Part shown: piece by piece, positions 1-7,074 of the stretch
Numbering within the stretch: position 1 is the stretch's first letter
Layout: the number at the start of each line of letters is the position of its first letter
DNA from: Gammaproteobacteria bacterium
GTDB lineage: Bacteria; Pseudomonadota; Gammaproteobacteria; Steroidobacterales; Steroidobacteraceae
Direction: 5' to 3'
DNA: 11,210 nt
NCBI GenBank assembly: GCA_030038645.1
Contig: JASHSR010000426.1
Span: forward strand, 1-11,210
Notes under the pieces: model-generated
Database searches by the model: none
Seen by the model: the letters and a program-made list of their open reading frames with translations, nothing else
What the model was told of the DNA's origin: nothing
Position numbers and translations under genes: made by a program

Positions 1-790
1 CGTCGTCGCCCTCGGGGGTGGCGTCGTCGGCGATATCGCGGGCTTTGCCGCGGCGTGCTACCAGCGGGGCGTGGCGTACGTGCAGGTGCCGACGACTCTG
101 CTCGCCCAAGTCGATTCCTCGGTCGGGGGCAAGACGGGCGTCAATCACCCCGGCGGAAAGAATCTCATCGGCGCGTTTCATCAGCCGGTCGCGGTCCTCG
201 CCGACACGCGCACGCTCGATACGCTGCCGCGGCGCGAGCTCAGCGCGGGCCTGGCGGAGGTCATCAAGTACGGCTTGATTCGCGACGCCGGGTTCTACCA
301 GTGGCTCGAGGCGAATATGGACCGGCTGCTCGCGCGGGAGCCGGAGGCGCTCGCCCGCGCCATCCGCCGCTCGTGCGAGATCAAGGCCGAGATCGTCGGC
401 CGCGACGAGCGCGAGCGGGGCGAGCGCGCGGTGCTCAATCTCGGACACACCTTCGGCCACGCCATCGAGTCCGCCACCGCGTACTCGGGCTGGCTCCACG
501 GCGAGGCCGTCGGCGCCGGGCTGCTCATGGCCGCCGCCCTGTCGCGGGAGTGCGGCACGCTGCCTGCGCAGGAGGTGGACCGCCTGCGAAGGCTCCTCGA
601 GCGCGCGGGACTGCCGACCGCCGCTCCCGACGTGCCGGCCGACGCCGCCCTGGATCACATGCGGATCGACAAGAAGGTCAAGGCCGGACGCATCCGCCTG
701 GTGCTGCTCCGAGGCATCGGCGCCGCCTACCTGACCGGTGACTATCCCGACGATGCTCTGCGCGCGACGGTCCGGGCGTACCACGGGTGA
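1..790 (+). CDS. aroB: 3-dehydroquinate synthase, 3' part (5' end outside window)
   Basis: Shikimate-pathway enzyme that converts DAHP to 3-dehydroquinate using NAD+ and a divalent metal; cytoplasmic. The reading frame is open from base 2, so the gene enters from the left. About 262 residues are visible against roughly 360 for the family, so about the first 100 (much of the NAD-binding domain) are missing. Seen in the sequence: the glycine-rich GGGVVGDIAGF motif at the left edge, DSSVGGKTGVNHPGGKN, and the metal-ligand motifs LAEVIKYG (Glu at fragment residue 86), LGHTFGHAIE (His 149) and WLHGEAVG (His 166). The GTG at 71 lies inside conserved sequence and is not the true start. The dgt gene begins 67 bases downstream with no terminator between, so co-transcription is likely. 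Family assignment is secure. Confidence 0.97.
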   Translation, partial: VVALGGGVVGDIAGFAAACYQRGVAYVQVPTTLLAQVDSSVGGKTGVNHPGGKNLIGAFHQPVAVLADTRTLDTLPRRELSAGLAEVIKYGLIRDAGFYQWLEANMDRLLAREPEALARAIRRSCEIKAEIVGRDERERGERAVLNLGHTFGHAIESATAYSGWLHGEAVGAGLLMAAALSRECGTLPAQEVDRLRRLLERAGLPTAAPDVPADAALDHMRIDKKVKAGRIRLVLLRGIGAAYLTGDYPDDALRATVRAYHG

Positions 791-857
791 GCGGTATGCC
801 GCGAGAGGGGCTGCCACGGGCGGGCGGTGTCCTCGCGGGTGAGCGCGTGGGGATGCG

Positions 858-2042
858 GTGGATACTCGAGTGAGCGGCTCCGCGAAGCTCCGCGGCGGTC
901 TCGCTCCCTACGCCGCGCGGGAGGAGCAGTCCCGCGGGCGCAGGCATCCCGAGCCCCGGCCCGATTTCCGCGGCGAGTACCAGCGCGACCGGGACCGCAT
1001 CGTCCACTCCAACGCGTTCCGCCGCCTGGTCTACAAGACGCAGGTGTTCGTGAACCACGAGGGGGACCTGTACCGGACACGCCTCACGCATTCCATGGAG
1101 GTGGCGCAGATCGCGCGCACCATCGCGCTCGCGCTGCGCCTCAACGAGCCGCTGACGGAAGCCATCAGCCTGGCGCACGACCTCGGGCACACCCCATTCG
1201 GCCACGCGGGACAGGACGCGCTCAACCAATGCATGCGCCCCTACGGGGGCTTCGAGCACAATCTGCAGTCCCTGCGCGTGGTCGATGAGCTCGAGGACCG
1301 CTACCCCGACTTCCACGGCCTCAATCTCACCTTCGAGTGCCGCGAGGGCATTCTCAAGCATTGCTCCCTGCGCAATGCGCGGCGGCTGGGCGACGTGGGC
1401 GAGCGCTTCATCCGCCGCCAGCAGCCCGGCCTCGAGGCCCAGATCGCCAATCTCGCCGACGAGATCGCCTACAACAATCACGATGTGGACGACGGTCTGC
1501 GCGCCGGCCTGATCGAGGTGGAGGACCTGCAGCAAGTGCGGCTGTTCGAGCGCCAGCACGCGGCGGTCCTCGAGCAGTATCCGGCCTTGAGCGAGCGCAA
1601 GCGCGTTCACGAGACGATTCGCCGCATGATCAACTGGGTGGTGGTCGATCTGGTTCGCACCACCGGCAAGCGCCTGGAAGAGGCGAAGCCGTCGTCGAGC
1701 GACGACGTGCGCAGGCGGCCCAGGCCGCTCGCCGGCTTCAGCGACGCCGTGCTCGAGGAGCACCTCGAGCTCAAGGCGTTCCTGCGCGAGCGAGTCTACC
1801 GGCACCACAAGGTGTTGCGGATGACCGCCAAGGCGCATCGGGTCCTCGAGCAGCTGTTCACGGCCTTCCTCGACGATGTGGATCTCATGCCGGAGGGGCA
1901 TCGCGACGTGGCGCGCCAAGCCGAGCGGGAGCACGGCACTGCAGGCCGTGCGCGCGCCGTCGCCGATTACATCGCCGGCATGACCGACCGGTACGCGATC
2001 CTCGAGCACCGCAGGCTCTTCGACCCGGCCGAGAGGACGTGA
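858..2042 (+). CDS. dgt: deoxyguanosinetriphosphate triphosphohydrolase-like protein (HD domain)
   Basis: Predicted HD-superfamily metal-dependent hydrolase. The family cleaves dGTP, and often other dNTPs, to deoxynucleoside plus triphosphate in the cytoplasm. The 394 residues carry the full HD metal site: RLTHSMEV (His 78), LAHDLGHTPFGH (His 107, Asp 108) and DEIAYNNHD (Asp 201). The N-terminal YQRDRDRIVHSNAFRRL segment is typical of the dGTPase family. An in-frame TGA at 840-842 limits the start to GTG 858 or GTG 870. I chose 858, preceded by a weak purine-rich GTGGGGA. Length fits the shorter dGTPase-like class better than E. coli Dgt (about 505 residues). It follows aroB, an order I recall from other proteobacteria with no Dam or DamX gene between. 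True substrate preference cannot be read from sequence. Confidence 0.93.
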   Translation: MDTRVSGSAKLRGGLAPYAAREEQSRGRRHPEPRPDFRGEYQRDRDRIVHSNAFRRLVYKTQVFVNHEGDLYRTRLTHSMEVAQIARTIALALRLNEPLTEAISLAHDLGHTPFGHAGQDALNQCMRPYGGFEHNLQSLRVVDELEDRYPDFHGLNLTFECREGILKHCSLRNARRLGDVGERFIRRQQPGLEAQIANLADEIAYNNHDVDDGLRAGLIEVEDLQQVRLFERQHAAVLEQYPALSERKRVHETIRRMINWVVVDLVRTTGKRLEEAKPSSSDDVRRRPRPLAGFSDAVLEEHLELKAFLRERVYRHHKVLRMTAKAHRVLEQLFTAFLDDVDLMPEGHRDVARQAEREHGTAGRARAVADYIAGMTDRYAILEHRRLFDPAERT

Positions 2043-2085
2043 GCGCGCGCTCCTGGGCGCTCGCGCCGCCCCGGATCGGGGAGCC
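2041..2085. terminator. possible bidirectional hairpin between convergent dgt and DUF6502 gene
   Basis: The 43-base spacer between the dgt stop and the stop of the minus-strand gene holds a 12-base perfect palindrome (2041-2052, GAGCGC/GCGCTC, overlapping the dgt stop) and a short hairpin CCCCG-GAT-CGGGG at 2069-2081. Neither is followed by a T-run on either strand, so these are at best weak or Rho-assisted terminators. Inference from position only. Confidence 0.3.
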
Positions 2086-2880
2086 TTACGCGCTCGCGCA
2101 ACGCCGTCGCGGCTGGCGACGCGCGCGCTTTGCCGTGCGGCCCCCGAACACGTAGAGCCCGACGCCGAAGAGCCGCCGGTCCCCTCCGTTCCCGCGCGAG
2201 CACGCGAGGAGCTTCTCGTCCACGGCATCGAGGAACACTTGGCCGCTCGAGCGCACGAAGCGCTGGACTTCCCCGAGCTGGCGGGCGTCGAGCGACGCGT
2301 AGCCGACCCACTGGTGCATCCGGCGCTCGGAGGGAGCCGGGCGCTCGCAGAGATTGTGCTCGACGGTCTCGGCGAACCGCCGGACCGCATCGAGCATCGG
2401 CAGGGCGAGGAAGCGGTCGCCCATGACGCCGAGCAGCACGCTCGAGACCAGGCGCACGCGCTGCCCGCGATCGCACCGCCGGACCGAGCCGAGAGCCCGG
2501 AGCCATTCGAGGGCCCTGTCCGCTCCGATCGAGACCTGCGCCTTCTTCAGCAGGTACGGAAAGGAGGCCGCGCCCGGGCGCCCCCCGCCCGGGCGGGCGC
2601 CGCCTGCCAGCCGCAATCGCATCGGCGATCCCTTCTCGTCGATGAACTCGGGATCGCGCGCCCACACCGTGAGGACGTGCGCGAGCTGCACGAAGCAGGC
2701 GCGATCGAGCCAAATGCCACGGGAGGGGGTGGGGTCGTGCCGGCGGCACGCTCGGTCGCTCGCCGAGCGCACCGCGCCCGCGGTGATTCCAGAGGCTCTG
2801 AGCAGGTGGACGACGGGGCGCAGCAGCTCGAAAGCGATTCTCTGCGATTCCCGCAGCGTGGGTCCGTTCACGTTCTCCAT
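2086..2880 (-). CDS. DUF6502-like protein lacking the helix-turn-helix segment
   Basis: 264-residue cytoplasmic protein of unknown function. It is a paralogue of the divergent gene at 3075-3944, and the two match by eye in several blocks: LLRPVVHLLRASGITAG (residues 19-35) with VLYPLVRILVRFGISAG; AHVLTVWARDPEFIDEKGSP (67-86) with ARVLNGWYDDVDF; SFPYLLKKA with SFQQLAQRY; FAETVEHNL (169-177) with LMATLESNL; and YASLDARQL with LKADARSLP. Between the first two blocks this copy is about 33 residues shorter and lacks the putative HTH. It also has a glycine-rich insert (residues 93-104) and an Arg-rich C-terminal tail. ATG at 2880-2878 has a good GGGGAG ribosome-binding site 6 bases upstream. No enzyme motif or membrane segment was seen. 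The family name is from memory; DNA-binding ability is doubtful. Confidence 0.75.
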   Translation of the reverse strand: MENVNGPTLRESQRIAFELLRPVVHLLRASGITAGAVRSASDRACRRHDPTPSRGIWLDRACFVQLAHVLTVWARDPEFIDEKGSPMRLRLAGGARPGGGRPGAASFPYLLKKAQVSIGADRALEWLRALGSVRRCDRGQRVRLVSSVLLGVMGDRFLALPMLDAVRRFAETVEHNLCERPAPSERRMHQWVGYASLDARQLGEVQRFVRSSGQVFLDAVDEKLLACSRGNGGDRRLFGVGLYVFGGRTAKRARRQPRRRCASA

Positions 2881-2886
2881 CGAGCG

Positions 2887-2892
2887 CTCCCC
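2887..2892 (-). promoter_or_regulatory. ribosome binding site GGGGAG for the minus-strand DUF6502 gene
   Basis: On the minus strand GGGGAG ends 6 bases before the ATG at 2880. This supports that start and argues against the longer minus-strand frames crossing the region. Confidence 0.65.
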
Positions 2893-2956
2893 GAGGCCTC
2901 GCCTTGGTGTTCTTTGCGCCTCTCGTACCGCACCGCGACAAGTCGCCTGCCGGCGG

Positions 2957-2965
2957 TGCTATACT
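2957..2965 (+). promoter_or_regulatory. extended -10 promoter (TGCTATACT) for the plus-strand DUF6502 gene
   Basis: TG at 2957-2958, one base, then TATACT at 2960-2965 matches the sigma-70 extended -10 consensus (TGnTATAAT) at all but one position and stands out in very GC-rich DNA. No good -35 box lies 16-18 bases upstream (GCGACA at 2935-2940 is 19 bases away), which extended -10 promoters tolerate. Transcription would begin near 2972 and give a leader of about 100 bases before the ATG at 3075. This also argues against any start upstream, such as 2904. Confidence 0.6.
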
Positions 2966-3074
2966 TCGCTTTGGTGGAAAAATCGCACAGCCACGGCCGA
3001 CTTGCAATGGCCGCCGCTGCCGAAGGAGGGCTGGCGCGGATCGGCGGACTTCCGAGCTGGTAAAGTCTTTCGCT

Positions 3075-3944
3075 ATGCAGTCCGATTTTCGCGCAGGGTT
3101 GGTTTTTCTTTGCAGGCGGGTGCTCTACCCGCTCGTGCGGATCCTCGTTCGCTTCGGGATCAGCGCGGGTGAGTTCAAGTCGATCGTGGACAGCGTCTAC
3201 GCGCGCGCCGGCCTCGAGTACCTCGAGCACCAAGGCGGACGCGCCACCCACTCGAGGCTCGCCGTCATCACGGGGATCAACCGGACCGCTCTCGCGGCCA
3301 TCCTCTCGGCCCCGCAGGGCGATGACTTCCAGCCCCGCAGCGGCACCCAGCTCCACCGCGCCGCGCGCGTGCTCAACGGCTGGTACGACGACGTCGATTT
3401 CCAAACGCGATCCGGCGGCCCGGCGGTGCTGCCCATTCTGGGAGCGCATGGGAGCTTTCAGCAGCTCGCGCAGCGCTACAGCGGCGGCGTCTACCACCAG
3501 ACGATCCTCGCCGAGCTGGAGCGCATCGGCGCGGCGAAGCGCACCGGCTCGAGCAAGGTCCGGGCGCTGCGCCGCTCGCTCGGCGCCGGCGGCGCGAGCG
3601 CCGACTCGCTCCATGCCGCCGGCGAGGTCGCGGGCGACCTGATGGCCACTCTCGAGAGCAACCTCGCCGCTCCCGCGCACGAGCAGCTGCCTGTCCGCTC
3701 GCTCGTCCTCAAGGCCGATGCCAGGAGCCTGCCGCTGTTTCGAGCCCAGATCGGACGTCGCGCGGACGCCCTGCTCGAGCAGATCGAGTCCTTTCTCGAG
3801 ACACACCGCGCCGAGCGCGGACGCGAGCCGGCCGGCAACGGGCAGCCGGAGGAGCTGTCGCTCGGCGCGACCGTGTTCGCCCTCTGCCGCACCGAGGATC
3901 CGCCGGGACGGCGCCGCGTGGCGCCCCGCAAGGGCGGCTCCTAG
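3075..3944 (+). CDS. DUF6502-like protein with putative N-terminal helix-turn-helix
   Basis: 289-residue soluble protein of unknown function, probably DNA-binding. The N-terminus (residues 8-45) has a helical block ending in GISAGEFKSIVDSVY. Residues 57-77 (THSRLAVITGINRTALAAI) have the hydrophobic spacing and central glycine of a helix-turn-helix. A middle block (97-110, ARVLNGWYDDVDF) and a second winged-helix-like segment (126-168) follow, then a helical C-terminal region with SLVLKADARSLPLFRAQI (209-226) and a basic tail. The frame is open further upstream, but ATG 3075 is chosen because it lies about 100 bases after the extended -10 promoter and the preceding translation is Arg-rich and unlike its paralogue. 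GGTAAAG, 9 bases before ATG, is a weak ribosome site. It is a paralogue of, and divergent from, the gene at 2086-2880. It ends in TAG within CTAG 3941-3944, shared with the fadD stop. Confidence 0.8.
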   Translation: MQSDFRAGLVFLCRRVLYPLVRILVRFGISAGEFKSIVDSVYARAGLEYLEHQGGRATHSRLAVITGINRTALAAILSAPQGDDFQPRSGTQLHRAARVLNGWYDDVDFQTRSGGPAVLPILGAHGSFQQLAQRYSGGVYHQTILAELERIGAAKRTGSSKVRALRRSLGAGGASADSLHAAGEVAGDLMATLESNLAAPAHEQLPVRSLVLKADARSLPLFRAQIGRRADALLEQIESFLETHRAERGREPAGNGQPEELSLGATVFALCRTEDPPGRRRVAPRKGGS

Positions 3945-5671
3945 GTCGCCGCCGCCTCGTCCCTCAACGCTCTTCTTAGAATCTTTCCCACGTTCGTCTT
4001 CGGCAGCTCGGTCCTGAAGTACACGTGCCTCGGCACCTTGTAGCCGGTGAGCGACTTGCGGCAGAAGTCGATGACCTCGCGCTCCGTGAGCTTGGGATCC
4101 TTCCTCACCGCGAACAGCACCACCACCTCGCCCGAGTGCGCATCCGGCTGCGCGACGGCGGCGACCTCGAGAATGCCGGGATGTGCCGCCGCGACCTCCT
4201 CCACCTCGTTCGGGTACACGTTGAAGCCGGAGACGAGGATCATGTCCTTCTTGCGGTCCTGCAGGTAGACGTAGCCCCGCTCGTCCATGCGGCCCACGTC
4301 TCCCGTGCGCAGCCACCCGCCGGGCAGCATCACCTTCGCGGTCTCGTCGGGCCGATTCCAGTAGCCGCGCATGACTTGCGGCCCGCGTACGCAGATCTCG
4401 CCGGTCCTGCCGATCGGGAGGTCGCCCCCTTCGTCGTCCTTGATGCCGACCTCCGTCGAGGGGATCGGCAGGCCGACCGAGCCGTTGAACTCCTCGAGCG
4501 GCGGATTGATGCACGCGCCGGGAGAGGTCTCGGTGAGGCCCCAGCCCTGGCAGATGGGAGTGCCGGTCACCTTGCGCCAGCGCTCGGCCACCGCGGCCTG
4601 CACGGCCATGCCGCCGCCCAGCGTGATTCTCAGATGACTGAAGTCGAGGCGGTCGAACCCGCGCGTGTTGAGCAGCGCGTTGAACAGCGTGTTGACTCCG
4701 GTGAGGCACGCAAACGGGTACTTCCCGAGCTCCGCGACGAACCCCGGCAGGTCCCGAGGGTTCGTGATCAGCACGTTGTGCCAGCCGAGTCGCAGAAGCA
4801 CCATGCAGTTCGCCGTGAGGGCGAAGATGTGATAGAGCGGAATCGGCGTGAAGGCCACGCCGGCGCCGCGGTCGCGAGCGCCAGCGCCGCGGCCGACCGC
4901 GCTGGGCCCGTCGGCGCCGGGCACGCCCCCCTCGAGGAACGGGCCGATCCACGCCTCCGACTGTAGGACGTTGGCGCAGATGTTGCCGTGGGTGAGCACC
5001 GCGCCCTTCGCGACGCCGGTCGTGCCGCCCGTGTACTGCAGGAACGCCACGTCGTCGTGGCCGAGCTCCACGGGATCGAGCTCGAGCCGGCGTCCCTCCC
5101 GCACGGCGGCGCGGAAATCGAGCGCGCCCGCGATGCGCCACGGCGGAACTTGCTTGCGCTTGTGGCGCACGACGTAATTGACGGCCCACGACTTTGGAAA
5201 GCGCTGCGAGTCCCCGACCGCGGTGACCAGCACCCGTTTGACCTGCGTCCGCGGCAGCACGTCCTGCACGACGTGCGCGAAATTCTCGAGGACGAGGATC
5301 GCCGCGGCTCCGGCGTCATTGAGCTGATGCTCGAGCTCGCGGGCCGTGTAGAGCGGATTGGTGTTGACGACCGCGAGTCCGGCGCGCAGCGCGCCGAGCA
5401 GGGCGATCGGATACTGCAGGACGTTGGGCAGCATGATCGCGATGCGGTCGCCGCGGGCGAGGCCCGACCGCTTCTGCAGCCAGGCGGCGAATGCGCCGGA
5501 AAGCTCGCCGAGCTCGCCGAAGGTCACGGTGCGGCCCATCTGGGTGAAGGCCGCGCGGGGAGCGAATTGCTCAAAGGCGCGCTCGGCGAGCTCCTTCACG
5601 GAGCGCAGGGCATTCGGGTCGATCTCGGCCGGCACGCCGGCGGGGTAGGATTTGAGCCAGATCTTTTGCAT
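3941..5671 (-). CDS. fadD: long-chain fatty acid--CoA ligase
   Basis: Adenylate-forming enzyme that activates long-chain fatty acids to acyl-CoA (ATP to AMP plus PPi) for beta-oxidation or lipid synthesis. In E. coli it acts at the inner membrane face. The 576 residues closely follow E. coli FadD: P-loop YTGGTTGVAKGAVLTHGN (213-230), PLYHIFALTAN (278-288), ITNPRDLPG, GVNTLFNALLN, the A5 motif QGWGLTETSPG (375-385), the fatty-acyl signature GGWLRTGDVG...QDRKK (451-475), SGFNVYPNEVEE (481-492) and the catalytic Lys 563 in NVGKILRR. Residues 247-272 are a Gly/Ala-rich insertion of about 20 residues not present in E. coli FadD as I remember it. ATG 5671 lies 16 bases after the tesA stop, with GAAGGGG about 11 bases upstream, so it is probably the second gene of a tesA-fadD operon. 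The TAG stop overlaps the opposing DUF6502 stop. Confidence 0.96.
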   Translation of the reverse strand: MQKIWLKSYPAGVPAEIDPNALRSVKELAERAFEQFAPRAAFTQMGRTVTFGELGELSGAFAAWLQKRSGLARGDRIAIMLPNVLQYPIALLGALRAGLAVVNTNPLYTARELEHQLNDAGAAAILVLENFAHVVQDVLPRTQVKRVLVTAVGDSQRFPKSWAVNYVVRHKRKQVPPWRIAGALDFRAAVREGRRLELDPVELGHDDVAFLQYTGGTTGVAKGAVLTHGNICANVLQSEAWIGPFLEGGVPGADGPSAVGRGAGARDRGAGVAFTPIPLYHIFALTANCMVLLRLGWHNVLITNPRDLPGFVAELGKYPFACLTGVNTLFNALLNTRGFDRLDFSHLRITLGGGMAVQAAVAERWRKVTGTPICQGWGLTETSPGACINPPLEEFNGSVGLPIPSTEVGIKDDEGGDLPIGRTGEICVRGPQVMRGYWNRPDETAKVMLPGGWLRTGDVGRMDERGYVYLQDRKKDMILVSGFNVYPNEVEEVAAAHPGILEVAAVAQPDAHSGEVVVLFAVRKDPKLTEREVIDFCRKSLTGYKVPRHVYFRTELPKTNVGKILRRALRDEAAAT

Positions 5672-5690
5672 GGTGCGAGCCGCCCCTTCA

Positions 5691-5786
5691 GCGCGAGGGC
5701 TTCTGCGGCGGGCCGGGCTGCTGCGGGGGCCCCGGCTGCTGCGACGGTCCCCCCTGCTGCAGCGCCCCCCGCTGTTGCGACGGGCT
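5691..5786 (-). repeat. Pro/Gln-rich repeat tail encoded at the 3' end of tesA
   Basis: The last 32 or so residues of TesA are low-complexity, built from short units such as SQQ, QQPGPP (twice in succession), LQQGG and PQKPSR. On the plus strand this appears as repeated CTGCTGC/GGGGCC-type runs. It lies after the final helix of the SGNH fold, so it is an appended, probably disordered tail. Slippage-prone repeats suggest its length may vary between relatives. Confidence 0.7.
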
Positions 5787-6355
5787 CCTCCGTAACAGGG
5801 GAGCCAGGTAGGGCCACACGGTGTCGAGCACGAGCGGCTCGCCCTGCGCGTTCGGGTGCAGGCCGTCCGCCTGCATCAGCTCGGAGCTCAGCGCGACCCC
5901 TTGCAGGAGGAAGGGGACGAGAGGCAGATGGAGCTCACTCGCGAGCTGCCCGTACATCGCCGCGAACGGATCGCCGTATCGCGGGCCGTAGTTGGGGGGC
6001 AGCCGGATGCCGAGGAGCAGCACCTTGGCGCCCGCCTGCTCGGCGAGCCCAATCATCCGGGTGAGACGATCCCGGATGGAGCCGACCGGCAGCCCGCGCA
6101 GGCCGTCGTTCGCGCCGAGCTCGAGGATGACGATGGCCGGCCGGTGCAGGCGGAGCGCGCGCGGCAAGCGCTGCAGCCCGCCGCTCGTCGTCTCCCCGCT
6201 GATGCTGGCATTCACGATGCCGTATCCGTACCCTTGAGCCTGCAACCGTCTCTGCAGCAAGGCGACCCAGCCCTGATCGGCCCGCAGGCCGTAAGCGGCG
6301 CTCAGGCTGTCGCCGAACACCAGGATGGTGCGAGTCGGCGCGGCGGCAGCGCCCT

Positions 6356-6359
6356 GGAG
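6356..6359 (+). promoter_or_regulatory. ribosome binding site GGAG for ybbA, inside tesA
   Basis: GGAG ends 4 bases before ATG 6364, slightly closer than ideal. No other ATG, GTG or TTG lies in frame between 6364 and the conserved ATPase sequence beginning near 6415, so this site supports the 6364 start. It lies antisense to the tesA signal-peptide region. Confidence 0.5.
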
Positions 6360-6363
6360 CCCG

Positions 6364-7070
<707 letters not shown>

Positions 7071-7074
<4 letters not shown>

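Noticed and set aside
678..2390. Minus-strand open frame of about 570 codons antisense to dgt
   Set aside because: It overlaps dgt, whose HD motifs are intact, and its own translation shows no domain.
2904..3074. Longer N-terminus for the plus-strand DUF6502 gene
   Set aside because: It would start upstream of the extended -10 promoter, adds an Arg-rich segment with no counterpart in the paralogue, and lacks a ribosome site.
2868..5189. Minus-strand open frame of about 773 codons covering fadD and the DUF6502 gene region
   Set aside because: It runs out of frame with fadD and antisense to the DUF6502 gene; the translation is Arg-rich with no family motif.
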